From NCBI RefSeq assembly GCF_000720185.1, contig NZ_JOIY01000026.1:52918-116917 (forward strand): 64,000 nucleotides of DNA, in the 5' to 3' direction. This stretch comes from Streptomyces sp. NRRL S-340. Lineage in GTDB: Bacteria > Actinomycetota > Actinomycetes > Streptomycetales > Streptomycetaceae. Below the pieces are notes generated by a model. That model worked only from the letters and a program-made list of their open reading frames with translations, made no database searches and was not told the origin of the DNA. Every line of letters starts with the position of its first letter. The first letter of the stretch is position 1. A program made the position numbers and the translations under genes. Below are positions 54,079-63,649 of this stretch, piece after piece.

Positions 54079-56289
54079 ATGTCGGAGGCGGAGCGGGCGG
54101 GGGCATCCCGTCAGGACACTCGTCAGGACAACAGCGAGCGTCTTCTCGCCGGGCGGTACCGGCTGGGAGACGTGCTCGGCCGCGGCGGCATGGGCACGGT
54201 GTGGCGGGCCGAGGACGAGACCCTGGGGCGGACGGTCGCCGTCAAGGAACTGCGGTTCCCGTCGAACATCGACGAGGAGGAGAAGCGGCGCCTGATCACG
54301 CGGACGCTGCGTGAGGCCAAGGCCATCGCGCGCATCCGCAACACCAGCGCGGTGACCGTCTTCGACGTGGTCGACGAGGACGACCGGCCGTGGATCGTCA
54401 TGGAACTGGTCGAGGGCAAGTCCCTGGCCGAAGTGATCCGCGAGGACGGCCTGCTGGAGCCGCGGCGGGCCGCCGAGGTCGGGCTCGCCGTCCTCGACGT
54501 GCTGCGTTCCGCGCACCGTCAGGGCATCCTGCACCGCGACGTGAAGCCCTCCAACGTGCTCATCGCGGAGGACGGCCGGGTCGTGCTCACCGACTTCGGC
54601 ATCGCCCAGGTCGAGGGCGACCCGTCCATCACCTCGACCGGCATGCTCGTCGGCGCGCCGTCCTACATCTCCCCGGAGCGGGCCCGCGGCCACAAGCCCG
54701 GCCCGGCGGCCGACCTGTGGTCGCTCGGCGGCCTGCTGTACGCGGCGGTGGAAGGCTCCCCGCCGTACGACAAGGGGTCGGCCATCGCCACGCTGACCGC
54801 GGTGATGACCGAGCCCCTGGAGGAACCCAAGAACGCGGGGCCGCTGCGGGACGTCATCTTCGGCCTGCTCAACAAGGACCCGGAGAAGCGTCTCGACGAC
54901 GCGGGCGCCCGCGCGATGCTCAACGCCGTCATCAGGGCGCCCGAGCGCGGGGCGGCGGCGGAGCCGGAGCCCCCAGCGGATGCGACGAAGGTCGTACCGC
55001 TGCCCGTGCAGCCGGACCGGCGGTCGGGCAAGGGCGGTACGAAGAAGTCCGGGTCGGCGGCAGGCGCTGATTCCGGCTCCGCTTCCGGTTCCCGCTCCGG
55101 TTCCGGTTCCGGCGCGGGAGGCAAGCGGGGCGAGGAGGCGGCCGACCGGCTGCGCGGTGCGCTGCGGTCCGTGCGCAAGGCGGCCGGGACGGCGGCCTCG
55201 GGCGCCGCGTCCCGTACCAAGCAGACGGCGGACGGCCCCGGCACGGCGGCCTCGGGGGCGGCTGCCGTGGGCCGCGCGGCCGGCGGGGCGGGCACCGCGG
55301 GCGGTTCCGTCGCGGGCGGTGCCGGCGCAGCGGCGGCCGGGAACGCCACGGGCACGGCCGGCGGCGGCAAGGGAACCGGGAGCGGGGGCGCGGCCGGGGC
55401 CGGCCAGGGGACCGGTGCGGCGGCGGGCGGTACGCAGGCCGGGCGCGCCGGTGGCGGCTGGCCCGTGGTACCGCCGCCGGACCTGGACCTGCCCCCGCGT
55501 CCGGTGCCCAGGGCGCCGCTCACGGACGTGGTGCCCAGGCGGACCCTGGTGATCATCGCCGTGGTCGTGGTGCTCGCCGTGATCGCCACGGTGCTGACCA
55601 TCGCCTTCAGCGGCAACGACGACAAGGACTCCAAGAGCGGCGGCGCCGGTACGTCGGCCGGGGCGACGGCCACCGGGAGCGCGGCGGCCGGGCAGGGCAA
55701 GGGCAACGCCCGGGGGACGGACGGCAAGCAGACCGGTTCGGCGACGGCCACGGACGGCTCGCGGACCGCGGGCCAGGGCACCGGCACACCGGGCGGCGAC
55801 GCCTCCGGCACCTCGGACACCGGCTCCGGAGCGGACTCCGGCCACGGTTCCGGTGACGACGGCGCGGCCACCACGTACAAGGGGGACCAGGGCTTCTCCA
55901 TCGGGCTGCCCAAGGGCTGGAAGTACACGACCACCGGGTCCTCGGGTGCTCGTTTCACCGGTCCGGACGGGCAGAAGCTGCTCGTCGCCTGGACGTCGAC
56001 GCCGAAGGACGACCCCGTGGCCGACTGGCAGAGCCAGGAGGACTACATGCGGCGCTCCGACTACCACCGCGTCCGCATCGAGAAGGTGGGCTACCGGGGG
56101 TGGAACGCCGCGGACTGGGAGTTCACCTACACCGAGGACGGCACCAAGTACCGCACGGTGGACCGCGGTTTCGTCGTCGGCGACCACCTCGGCTACGCCC
56201 TCATGTACACGGCGAAGGCCGACAAGTGGGACAGCGACCTGCGCAGGAACACCTGGCGGACGCTGGCGAAGACGTTCGAACCCAAGTGA
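54079..56289 (+). CDS. Membrane Ser/Thr protein kinase (Hanks type), intact
   Basis: A 736-residue kinase. The cytoplasmic catalytic domain (about 25-290) has the Gly-rich loop LGRGGMGTVW, the lysine in TVAVKELRF, HRDVKPSN (about residue 151), TDFGIAQV (about 172) and SPERARG. A long Gly/Ala/Ser-rich linker (about 300-480) leads to one membrane span (about 489-511, LVIIAVVVVLAVIATVLTIA). The extracellular C-terminal domain (about 600-736) starts QGFSIGLPKGWKYTTTG. No PASTA repeats. ATG 54079 is chosen; ATG 54067 adds four residues. First of four related genes. Ligand and targets unknown. Confidence 0.92.
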   Translation: MSEAERAGASRQDTRQDNSERLLAGRYRLGDVLGRGGMGTVWRAEDETLGRTVAVKELRFPSNIDEEEKRRLITRTLREAKAIARIRNTSAVTVFDVVDEDDRPWIVMELVEGKSLAEVIREDGLLEPRRAAEVGLAVLDVLRSAHRQGILHRDVKPSNVLIAEDGRVVLTDFGIAQVEGDPSITSTGMLVGAPSYISPERARGHKPGPAADLWSLGGLLYAAVEGSPPYDKGSAIATLTAVMTEPLEEPKNAGPLRDVIFGLLNKDPEKRLDDAGARAMLNAVIRAPERGAAAEPEPPADATKVVPLPVQPDRRSGKGGTKKSGSAAGADSGSASGSRSGSGSGAGGKRGEEAADRLRGALRSVRKAAGTAASGAASRTKQTADGPGTAASGAAAVGRAAGGAGTAGGSVAGGAGAAAAGNATGTAGGGKGTGSGGAAGAGQGTGAAAGGTQAGRAGGGWPVVPPPDLDLPPRPVPRAPLTDVVPRRTLVIIAVVVVLAVIATVLTIAFSGNDDKDSKSGGAGTSAGATATGSAAAGQGKGNARGTDGKQTGSATATDGSRTAGQGTGTPGGDASGTSDTGSGADSGHGSGDDGAATTYKGDQGFSIGLPKGWKYTTTGSSGARFTGPDGQKLLVAWTSTPKDDPVADWQSQEDYMRRSDYHRVRIEKVGYRGWNAADWEFTYTEDGTKYRTVDRGFVVGDHLGYALMYTAKADKWDSDLRRNTWRTLAKTFEPK

Positions 56290-56412
56290 GATCCGGCTTC
56301 CCCTCTTGCGGGTTGCCTCCGGCACGTATCGTGAGTGGTTGCGGACCGTGAGCACCGGGAACGGGACGCGTGGCGAACGCATCTGACCGAACGTGCGGCC
56401 GGGGGAGGCAAC

Positions 56413-59400
56413 GTGGACGACTACGCGGGCCGGGTTCTCGCCGACCGCTACCGGTTGCCGCTGCCCCCGTCCGACGCGTACGAACTCACCGAGACGCGGG
56501 CCTTCGACACGTACAGCGGACAGGAAGTCCTGCTGCGCCAGGTGCCGTTGCCCGAGGTCGTCGAGGCGGAGGTACTGGACGCGGACGGGCTGCCGGAAGG
56601 GTTCACGGCCCGCGACGGCGCCTTCCGCGGGCCCGGGGGACCGGGGGAGCCCGCGGGCCCCGGCACCTCTGGGGGGCGTACGGGGTGGGGCGTGCCCCCG
56701 GCGCGCGGCTCCCGCGCGGACTCCGGGGCCACGCGGCTGCCCGCCGACCCGGCGGTACGGCGCGCGGTCGAGGCCGCGCAGGCCGCCGCGCGGATCCCCG
56801 ACCATCCCCGGCTCGACCAGGTCTTCGACGTGTTCGCGGAGGGCGGCTCGCTGTGGATCGCCAGTGAGCTGGTCGCCGCGCGCCCGCTGGCGGCACTGCT
56901 GGCCGAGCGGCCGCTGACGCCCTACCGTGCGGCCGAGGTGGCCTCCGACATACTCATGGCGCTCCGGGTCCTGCACGGCCACGGCTGGGTGCACCGCAAC
57001 ATCACCTCCCGCACGGTGATGGTCTGCGACGACGGCCGGGTGATGCTGACCGGCCTCGCGGTCGGTGCCGCGGAGGAGGCGCTGTGCGGGTACGACCCGG
57101 TCCCCGCACCGGACGACGAGGCCGACGCACCCGGCGTACTCGGCGGACCGGCCGACGCGGCGGGGGCGGCCCCGCACCCGGCGGTGGGTCCGCGCGCAGA
57201 GCCCGGACCGTACGGCGGGCGGGACGGCGGGCCCGGCGGCGCGTTCTCGGGCGGTGCACCGGCGGCCGCCGCGGTCGGTGAGGGTTCCGGCGGCGCTGCG
57301 GGGCACGGCGGTCCCGGGCGCGGGTGGGGCAGGACGGATGCTCCGGGCGGGGCGAGTGGCGCGGGTGGCCGGGGTGCGAGTGGCGCCGGTGGTGCCGACG
57401 GCCCCGGTCCGAGCGGTGCGGGCGGCCCGGGTGCGGGTGGGGCCGGTGGCGCGCGGGGCTTTGGCGGGCCGGAGTCCGCCGCCGACCCCGAGGCGGCCCG
57501 GCGGGCCGCGATCGAGGCGCGGGCGGCGGGGGCGCTGCCGCTGCCCGGAGGAGAGGACAGCGGCGCGGGGGCGGCGGGAGCGCTGGTGCGGCGCACGCCG
57601 GAGACCGGCGACGACATCAGGGCGGCACGCGCCGGGGCGATCGCCGCGTACCGCGCGGGCGCGCGAGCGGCGGCCCGCGTCCAGGAGGCGCAGCAGAGCG
57701 CACGCACCGCCCTGCCCGGCGCCCGCCCGTCCGCCGAGGACCAGGGGCAGGGTGCGCTGCCCGGCACCCGTCCGCCCGCCGGGTACCCGGGAGGGGACGG
57801 CGCTCTGCCCGGTGCCCGCCCGCCCGCCGAGAACCCGGGGGGTCACGGCGCTCTGCCCGGTGCCCGGACGCCGGACGGGGGTGCGGGGCGCGGCGTGCCG
57901 CCCGGTCAGATCGCCGATCCCTACGGTGTACGGGCCGCGCCCTGGGGCGGAGCCGCGCCGCGGCCGGAGGGCGCCGAGGACGGCAGGACGGCCGCCGTGG
58001 ACCGCGGGAGCGATGCGCAGGGACGTACGGCTCTCCCGGCGGCCGGCCCCGAGGGCGCCGGGCCGGGCGCGTCCGGCCCGGCCCGTTCCGTCTTCGAGCC
58101 GCCCGCCCTGGGCCCGGCCGTCGCGGACCGGCCGGCCGGAGGACGGCCCGCCGTCCACCCGCCCGCCGTCGCCCCGCCCCCCGGCGACCTGCCCACCGGT
58201 GCAGCCGCGGGCGGCGCCGACACCTCCCCCGCCGCCCGCTGGGACGGCTGCTCCACCGGGGGCGGCGGGGCCGCCGTACGGCGGGGGCCCGGGACCGCGC
58301 TGGCCGCCGAGCGGGCGCGGCAGGCGCGGATGACCGTGGTGGGACCGGTGACCGAGCGCTGGGCGCCCGAGCAGGCCGGGCCGGTCCACGCGAACTGGCA
58401 GCTGGCCGCGCCGATCGGGCCCGCCACCGACCTGTGGGCGCTGGGCGCGCTGCTCTTCCGGGCGGTGCAGGGGCATGCTCCCTACCCGGAGGAGTCGACC
58501 GCCGAGCTGGTGCAGATGGTGTGCGCCGAACCGCCCGCCTTCGCGGAGGAGTGCGGTCCGCTGCGTCCGGTGGTGGAGTCGCTGCTGCGTCAGGACCCCA
58601 CCGACCGGCTCGGCTTCGAGGAACTGGGCGGCTGGCTGCGCTCGCTGGTGCGGTCCGCGCCCGAGCCGGAGGCGGGGGCGCACGTGGTGGCCGCACCGCC
58701 CGCCGACCCTGCCCGGCTGCCGATCGTGCGCCGCCGCGGCGAGCTGGTGCGCAGACGGCGCGCTGCGCTGCCCGCCCACCACGGGCGGCACAAGCGGGCC
58801 GGACAGGAGGCCCGTTCACCGCGCAGCCTGGGGCGGCTCCTGCTCCTGCTGGTGCTGGTCCTGCTGGCCGCGGCGGTCGCGTACGCGATGCTGTTCATGC
58901 CGAAGTCCGGCCGTTCAGGCGACGGCGGCAGACCCGGCGGTGACCGTACGGGCGCCGCGGGACGGGAGAGTCCGCCGCCGGAGTCCTCGGGCGGCTCCGA
59001 CGCGAGCGGCGCGCCCGGGACCGGCCGGAGCACGGCGGACGGCGGCAGCCCCTCGCGGTCGTCCGGCGCGGCCGAGACGCAGACCACCGGCGCCGGTGTG
59101 CCCGGCGGCTTCACCCTGCGCAAGGACGCCGCCGGGTTCCGGATCGCCGTCGCGAACGGCTGGAGCCGCACGCCGAGGAACAGCCTGGGCCAGGTGGTGT
59201 ACGCGCACGGGGACTTCGAGCTGATCGTGGTGCCCGGCCGGGACAGCGCGGCCCGCTTCGGCAGCGACCCGATGGTGTACCAGCGGGAGTCGGAGCGCGA
59301 ACTGCAGGGTTACCGCGACTCCAGCTGGGCCACCTCGTCCGGGATGCGGACCATCCAGGTGGGCGGGAAGACCATGGCCGAGGGGCAGTTCACCTGGAGC

Positions 59401-59553
59401 GGCGCGGGCGGCCGGCAGCTGTTCGTGCGCAACCTCGCCGTCCTGCTCGACGGCCGCTACCACGTGGTGCAGGTGCGGGGCCCGGAGTCCCAGCGGGACC
59501 AGGTGAGCAAGCTCTACGACCAGGCGTCGGCGACGTACCGGTACACCGGGTGA
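56413..59553 (+). CDS. Membrane pseudokinase with a very large activation-segment insertion
   Basis: A 1046-residue protein with a recognisable but degenerate kinase fold. Where kinases have VAVK it reads VLLRQVPL; HRD is HRN (residues 194-196, WVHRNITSR); DFG is GLA (214-216). The APE motif survives (RWAPEQ, 651-653) with DLWALGALLFRAVQGHAPYP after it. Between the DFG and APE equivalents lie 435 residues instead of 20-30, mostly Gly, Ala, Pro and Arg, with tandem repeats. One membrane span (about 805-829) and an external domain (GGFTLRKDAAGFRIAVANGW) follow, like those of its neighbours. GTG 56413 follows GGGGGAGGC. It may bind ATP or partners as a scaffold. Confidence 0.88.
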   Translation: MDDYAGRVLADRYRLPLPPSDAYELTETRAFDTYSGQEVLLRQVPLPEVVEAEVLDADGLPEGFTARDGAFRGPGGPGEPAGPGTSGGRTGWGVPPARGSRADSGATRLPADPAVRRAVEAAQAAARIPDHPRLDQVFDVFAEGGSLWIASELVAARPLAALLAERPLTPYRAAEVASDILMALRVLHGHGWVHRNITSRTVMVCDDGRVMLTGLAVGAAEEALCGYDPVPAPDDEADAPGVLGGPADAAGAAPHPAVGPRAEPGPYGGRDGGPGGAFSGGAPAAAAVGEGSGGAAGHGGPGRGWGRTDAPGGASGAGGRGASGAGGADGPGPSGAGGPGAGGAGGARGFGGPESAADPEAARRAAIEARAAGALPLPGGEDSGAGAAGALVRRTPETGDDIRAARAGAIAAYRAGARAAARVQEAQQSARTALPGARPSAEDQGQGALPGTRPPAGYPGGDGALPGARPPAENPGGHGALPGARTPDGGAGRGVPPGQIADPYGVRAAPWGGAAPRPEGAEDGRTAAVDRGSDAQGRTALPAAGPEGAGPGASGPARSVFEPPALGPAVADRPAGGRPAVHPPAVAPPPGDLPTGAAAGGADTSPAARWDGCSTGGGGAAVRRGPGTALAAERARQARMTVVGPVTERWAPEQAGPVHANWQLAAPIGPATDLWALGALLFRAVQGHAPYPEESTAELVQMVCAEPPAFAEECGPLRPVVESLLRQDPTDRLGFEELGGWLRSLVRSAPEPEAGAHVVAAPPADPARLPIVRRRGELVRRRRAALPAHHGRHKRAGQEARSPRSLGRLLLLLVLVLLAAAVAYAMLFMPKSGRSGDGGRPGGDRTGAAGRESPPPESSGGSDASGAPGTGRSTADGGSPSRSSGAAETQTTGAGVPGGFTLRKDAAGFRIAVANGWSRTPRNSLGQVVYAHGDFELIVVPGRDSAARFGSDPMVYQRESERELQGYRDSSWATSSGMRTIQVGGKTMAEGQFTWSGAGGRQLFVRNLAVLLDGRYHVVQVRGPESQRDQVSKLYDQASATYRYTG
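57700..57890 (+). repeat. Coding repeats of an ALPGARPP-type unit in the pseudokinase
   Basis: Four units related to GALPGARPPAENPGG, each about 17-20 residues (51-60 nt), in frame inside the activation-segment insertion. They are of low complexity and prone to length change. Confidence 0.8.
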
Positions 59554-59689
59554 ACCCCAGGCGACGCGCCAGTTCCCCCCAACCCCGGGAAGCGACAACT
59601 GTCACAGTGCGGTTTCTTGGCACCCCCGCCGGTTCCCTGCCGGAGGGCCGGTCCCTACGCTGGCTCTGTCAAGAACATTGCGGGGAAAC

Positions 59690-61636
59690 GTGAATCAGAT
59701 GCAGGGCCAGCTGCTCGCCGGACGCTACCGGCTCGCCGACTCGATCGGCAGCGGCGGCATGGGCCGGGTCTGGCGCGCGCACGACGAGGTGCTGCACCGG
59801 GCCGTGGCGATAAAGGAGTTGACCGCCGCGCTCTACGTCTCGGAGAGCGACCAGGCGGTCCTCCTGGCACGCACCCGGGCCGAGGCGCGCGCGGCGGCAC
59901 GGATCAACCACTCCGCCGTGGTCACCGTGCACGACGTGCTCGAACACGACGGCCGCCCGTGGATCGTGATGGAGCTGGTCGAGGGCCAGTCGCTGGCGGA
60001 CGCGGTCAAGGAGCAGGGCCGGCTGGAACCGGCCGAGGCCGCCCGCGTCGGGCTGTGGGTGCTGCGCGCCCTGTGCGCCGCGCACGCGGCCGGTGTCCTG
60101 CACCGTGACGTCAAGCCCGGCAACGTCCTGCTCTCCCAGGACGGCCGGGTCCTGCTCACCGACTTCGGCATCGCCCAGATCGAGGGCGACACCACCATCA
60201 CCCGCACCGGCGAGGTCGTCGGCTCGGTCGACTACCTCGCCCCCGAGCGGGTCCGCGGCCACGACCCGGGCCCGGCCTCCGACCTGTGGGCGCTGGGCGC
60301 CACGCTGTACACGGCGGTGGAGGGCCTGTCGCCGTTCCGCCGCACCTCCCCGCTGACCACCATGCAGGCGGTCGTCGACGAAGAGCCCCGTGAGACGACC
60401 CACGCCGGTCCGCTCACGCCGGTCATCGCCGCACTGCTGCGCAAGGACCCGGCCGCCCGGCCGGACGCGGCGGCGGCCGAACTGATGCTCGCGGAGGCCG
60501 CGGAGGGGCGGCGGCCGAGTCACGCACAGGCGTACGTCCCGACCACCCAGCAGTCCGGCTACCACCCGGGGACGGGGCAGCACGGGACCACCGGACAGCA
60601 CGGCACGACCGGTCAGCACGGCACCACGGGTCAGCACGGCACGACCCGGCAGGGAGCGACCGGCGGCCACGACGGGACCGGGCCGTACGGGACCGCCGGT
60701 CAGCACGGCGCGGCCGGAGCGTACGGAACCGCGGGACAGCACGGCGCGGCCGGGAACCCCTACGGCGCCGCCCCCTTCGGGGAGGGTGGGCAGCCCGGTG
60801 GCGTACCGGGCGGTGCCCCGGCCTTCGACCCGGCAGCCTCCGCCGCTCAGGGGCAGGTCCCCGCCCCGGGGGCCGGACCGCACCCGCCCGGGACCGGCGC
60901 GACCGTCGTGGGCCCCGGCCACGGCACGGGGAACGGCGGCGCCCGGGCCCGGCGCCGCAGGCTGCGCAACATCGCCCTCGTGGTGGTCCTCGCCGCGGTC
61001 GTCGGCGGCGGCACCGCGGTGGTGCTGCAGAAGTGGGGCCCGGGCGACCGGCAGGACGCCGGCCCCTCCGCGTCCGCGCCCGCGCAGACGTCCCCCTCGC
61101 CCGGTCCCACGAGGACGGGGAAGTCCGGCAAGTCCGGGAAGCCCAAGGGCGGCGCGGCGGACAGCCTCCCGGCCGGCTGGACGCGGGTCAAGGACCCCTA
61201 CGGGTTCAGCATCGGCCTGCCCGGCCCGAACTGGCAGCGGGTGGTGTCCAACGAGGCGCTCCGCCAGGTCGACTACACCCCCGACGGCGGCAGGCACTTC
61301 ATACGCATCGCCGTCTCCGACTCGCCGCAGTTCCCCAGCGCGCACGACCACCAGGTCGACCTGGAGAAGCAGTTGCGGCGCCTGGTCGACTACCACCAGG
61401 TGACGCTGCGGTCCGAGACCTTCCGGGACCGTCCCGCCTCGCTGTGGGAGTACACCTGGACGGCACTGCCCAAGGACACGCCCTATCCGGGCCCGCGGCA
61501 CGCCATCGAGGAGACGTACTTCTCCCGCGACAACGTCGAGTACGCGATCTACATGTCCTCGCCCGAGGCGAGCTGGCCGGTCACGCGCAGTCAGTTCAAG
61601 TCGGTGCTCCAGAGCTGGCGGCCCACCTCCGGCTGA
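59690..61636 (+). CDS. Membrane Ser/Thr protein kinase, intact
   Basis: A 648-residue kinase. The Gly loop is IGSGGMGRVW, the lysine is in AVAIKELTAAL, HRDVKPGN and TDFGIAQIEGD are intact, and APERVRGHDPG follows. The linker contains seven to eight TGQHGT-type repeats (60570-60770). One membrane span is near residue 425-447 (NIALVVVLAAVVGGGTAVVL) and the external domain begins DPYGFSIGLPGPNWQRV. GTG 59690 is chosen (ATG 59699 is close); a TTG at 59678 is less likely. It shares its sensor domain with the other kinases in the cluster. Confidence 0.91.
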   Translation: MNQMQGQLLAGRYRLADSIGSGGMGRVWRAHDEVLHRAVAIKELTAALYVSESDQAVLLARTRAEARAAARINHSAVVTVHDVLEHDGRPWIVMELVEGQSLADAVKEQGRLEPAEAARVGLWVLRALCAAHAAGVLHRDVKPGNVLLSQDGRVLLTDFGIAQIEGDTTITRTGEVVGSVDYLAPERVRGHDPGPASDLWALGATLYTAVEGLSPFRRTSPLTTMQAVVDEEPRETTHAGPLTPVIAALLRKDPAARPDAAAAELMLAEAAEGRRPSHAQAYVPTTQQSGYHPGTGQHGTTGQHGTTGQHGTTGQHGTTRQGATGGHDGTGPYGTAGQHGAAGAYGTAGQHGAAGNPYGAAPFGEGGQPGGVPGGAPAFDPAASAAQGQVPAPGAGPHPPGTGATVVGPGHGTGNGGARARRRRLRNIALVVVLAAVVGGGTAVVLQKWGPGDRQDAGPSASAPAQTSPSPGPTRTGKSGKSGKPKGGAADSLPAGWTRVKDPYGFSIGLPGPNWQRVVSNEALRQVDYTPDGGRHFIRIAVSDSPQFPSAHDHQVDLEKQLRRLVDYHQVTLRSETFRDRPASLWEYTWTALPKDTPYPGPRHAIEETYFSRDNVEYAIYMSSPEASWPVTRSQFKSVLQSWRPTSG

Positions 61637-61720
61637 CCCCGCGGACCGGGCAGAAAGGCCTGATGAAGCCCCCTGCTTGGCCGGTCGGCGCCCCGGAACC
61701 GGGCCGTCCGATGCGGCATC

Positions 61721-63649
61721 ATGGGGCGCATGGGGACCGAGGGGGCCGACTGCCGTGTGATCGCGGGCCGTTACCGCCTTCAGGCACGGATCGGGCGCGG
61801 CGGCATGGGCGTCGTGTGGCGGGCGACCGACCAGCTGCTGGGCCGGCGGGTCGCGGTCAAGGAATTCCCGTTCGACGAGACGCTGTCCGCACAGGAGGCC
61901 CGCCACCTGCGCGACCGCACGCTGCGCGAGGCGCGCGCGGTCGCCCAGTTGCGGCACCCCCACGTCATCGTCGTCCACGACATCGTGGAGCAGGACGCAC
62001 GGCCGTACATCGTCATGGAGCTGATCGAGGGCGGCTCGCTCGCCGACCGGATCGCCGCGGACGGGCCGCTGGACGCCGCCGGGGCCGCCCGCGTCGGGAT
62101 CGCCCTGCTGGGCGCTCTGCGCGCGGCGCACGCGGCCGGGGTGCTGCACCGCGACATCAAACCCGCGAACGTCCTGCTGGAGTCCGGCACCGGCCGGGCC
62201 GTCCTCACCGACTTCGGCATCGCCCAGGTGGCGGGCGCCACCACGCTCACCGAGACCGGGTCCTTCGTCGGCTCCCCGGAGTACACCGCGCCCGAACGGA
62301 TGTCCGGCGCCGGTACCGGCCCGCAGTCCGACCTCTGGTCGCTGGGCGCGCTGCTGTGCACGGCGCTGAGCGGTGAGTCGCCCTTCCGGCGCGACTCGCT
62401 GGGCGGGATCCTGCACGCGGTCGTCTTCGACGAGATCCGGCCGCCCGCGCAGGCCGGGCCGATCCTGCCCGTCGTACGCGGGCTGCTCGAACGCGACCCG
62501 CGACGGCGGCTGGAGAGCGCGGAGGCGGAGCGGATGCTGCGCGCCTTCCTCGACTCGGGCCGTACGCCCCCGCCGTCGGACCGGTGGACACCGGCGCAGA
62601 GTGACGTGCCGGGGCCGCCGCACCCGGCGCCGGGACCGTACCGGTCGGTCCGGCCGCTGCGCCCCCGCTGGTTCGCCGGGCCGGCCGGCTGGGGCGGGCG
62701 GACCGGCTTCGGCGGGCGGACCGGGCCTGCCGAAGCCGCCCCCGCGCCCGCGATGCCCGGGCCGCTGGGGACACCTGCGGCCTCGGGGACTCCCGCCACG
62801 CCTGCGGCCCCTCTGTTTTCCGGGGCGCCAGCCCCGGACACCGGCGCCGCGCAGCCGCCCGCCCGGCTCTCCACCCGGGGAGTGCTGATCGCCGCGCTGC
62901 TGGTGGCCGCGACGGCCGGGGCGGGGGTCTCGGCGGCGACGCTGCTGATGAACGGCGGTCCCAAGGGCTCCGGTACGCCGGCCAGTTCGGCACCGGGACG
63001 CGGCACGAGTGCCCCGGACGGCGGCCCGGCGGGCACGTCCCCGGGGGCGTCGGCCGGGACCGGCTCCACGGCGGAGCCCCGGTCGCCGGCCGCGTCGGGC
63101 CGTCCGTCCTCCACCGCTCCCTTCGGCCCCTCCTCCACCGCACCGGCCGGTCCGGGCGACCCGGCCGCCCGGACCCGGCCCGAGGCGGGCGCCGCCGGCG
63201 GTCCCACCGCCCCCTCGGGCTACCACCTGGCGCAGGACCCGGCCGGCTTCTCGGTGGCCGTACCGGACGGGTTCACGCGCTCGCCGCAGGGCGCGCGGAC
63301 CTTCTACCTGTCACCGGGGCAGGCCTTCCGCCTCGGCATCAAGGCGGCCGGCCCTCAGACGGGCGGCCCGCTCGCGGTGATGCGCCGCGCGGACACCGCC
63401 GGACCGCGCACCAACCCCGGCTACCACGACGGCCGGGTCACCGCCACCACGCACGGCGGACACCCCGCCGCCCTCTGGGAGTTCACCTGGAACGGTTTCA
63501 GCGCGGCGGAGGGCGCCCGGCACACCTACGACCTGTGCTGGGAGCAGGACGGACGGATGTACGACGTGTGGCTGTCGGCACCGGTCGGCAAGGTGCGGGA
63601 GGCCCGGGAGTACTTCGACGTCGCCGTCGACACCTTCAGGCCCGCCTGA
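61721..63649 (+). CDS. Membrane Ser/Thr protein kinase, intact
   Basis: A 642-residue kinase. The Gly loop is IGRGGMGVVW, the lysine is in RVAVKEFPFDE, HRDIKPANVLLE and TDFGIAQVAGA are intact, and APERMSGAGTG follows. A Pro-rich linker (about 285-385) leads to a membrane span (about 387-408, LIAALLVAATAGAGVSAATL) and a Ser/Pro/Thr linker before the external domain (QDPAGFSVAVPDGFTRSPQG). ATG 61721 is used, but ATG 61730 is equally possible; neither has a good ribosome site. Last gene of the cluster in the window. Confidence 0.91.
   Translation: MGRMGTEGADCRVIAGRYRLQARIGRGGMGVVWRATDQLLGRRVAVKEFPFDETLSAQEARHLRDRTLREARAVAQLRHPHVIVVHDIVEQDARPYIVMELIEGGSLADRIAADGPLDAAGAARVGIALLGALRAAHAAGVLHRDIKPANVLLESGTGRAVLTDFGIAQVAGATTLTETGSFVGSPEYTAPERMSGAGTGPQSDLWSLGALLCTALSGESPFRRDSLGGILHAVVFDEIRPPAQAGPILPVVRGLLERDPRRRLESAEAERMLRAFLDSGRTPPPSDRWTPAQSDVPGPPHPAPGPYRSVRPLRPRWFAGPAGWGGRTGFGGRTGPAEAAPAPAMPGPLGTPAASGTPATPAAPLFSGAPAPDTGAAQPPARLSTRGVLIAALLVAATAGAGVSAATLLMNGGPKGSGTPASSAPGRGTSAPDGGPAGTSPGASAGTGSTAEPRSPAASGRPSSTAPFGPSSTAPAGPGDPAARTRPEAGAAGGPTAPSGYHLAQDPAGFSVAVPDGFTRSPQGARTFYLSPGQAFRLGIKAAGPQTGGPLAVMRRADTAGPRTNPGYHDGRVTATTHGGHPAALWEFTWNGFSAAEGARHTYDLCWEQDGRMYDVWLSAPVGKVREAREYFDVAVDTFRPA

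Noticed and set aside
53941..58791. A 1616-residue open frame on the minus strand opposite the kinases
   Set aside because: It runs antisense to two well-supported genes, has His/Arg/Gly/Pro-rich nonsense composition and no domain. High GC suppresses stops in this phase.
60570..60770. Array of short repeats resembling a CRISPR
   Set aside because: Units are 15-30 nt in frame, encode TGQHGT repeats in a kinase linker, and have no unique spacers.
59669..63226. A 1185-residue minus-strand frame
   Set aside because: Antisense to two kinases, with low-complexity composition.
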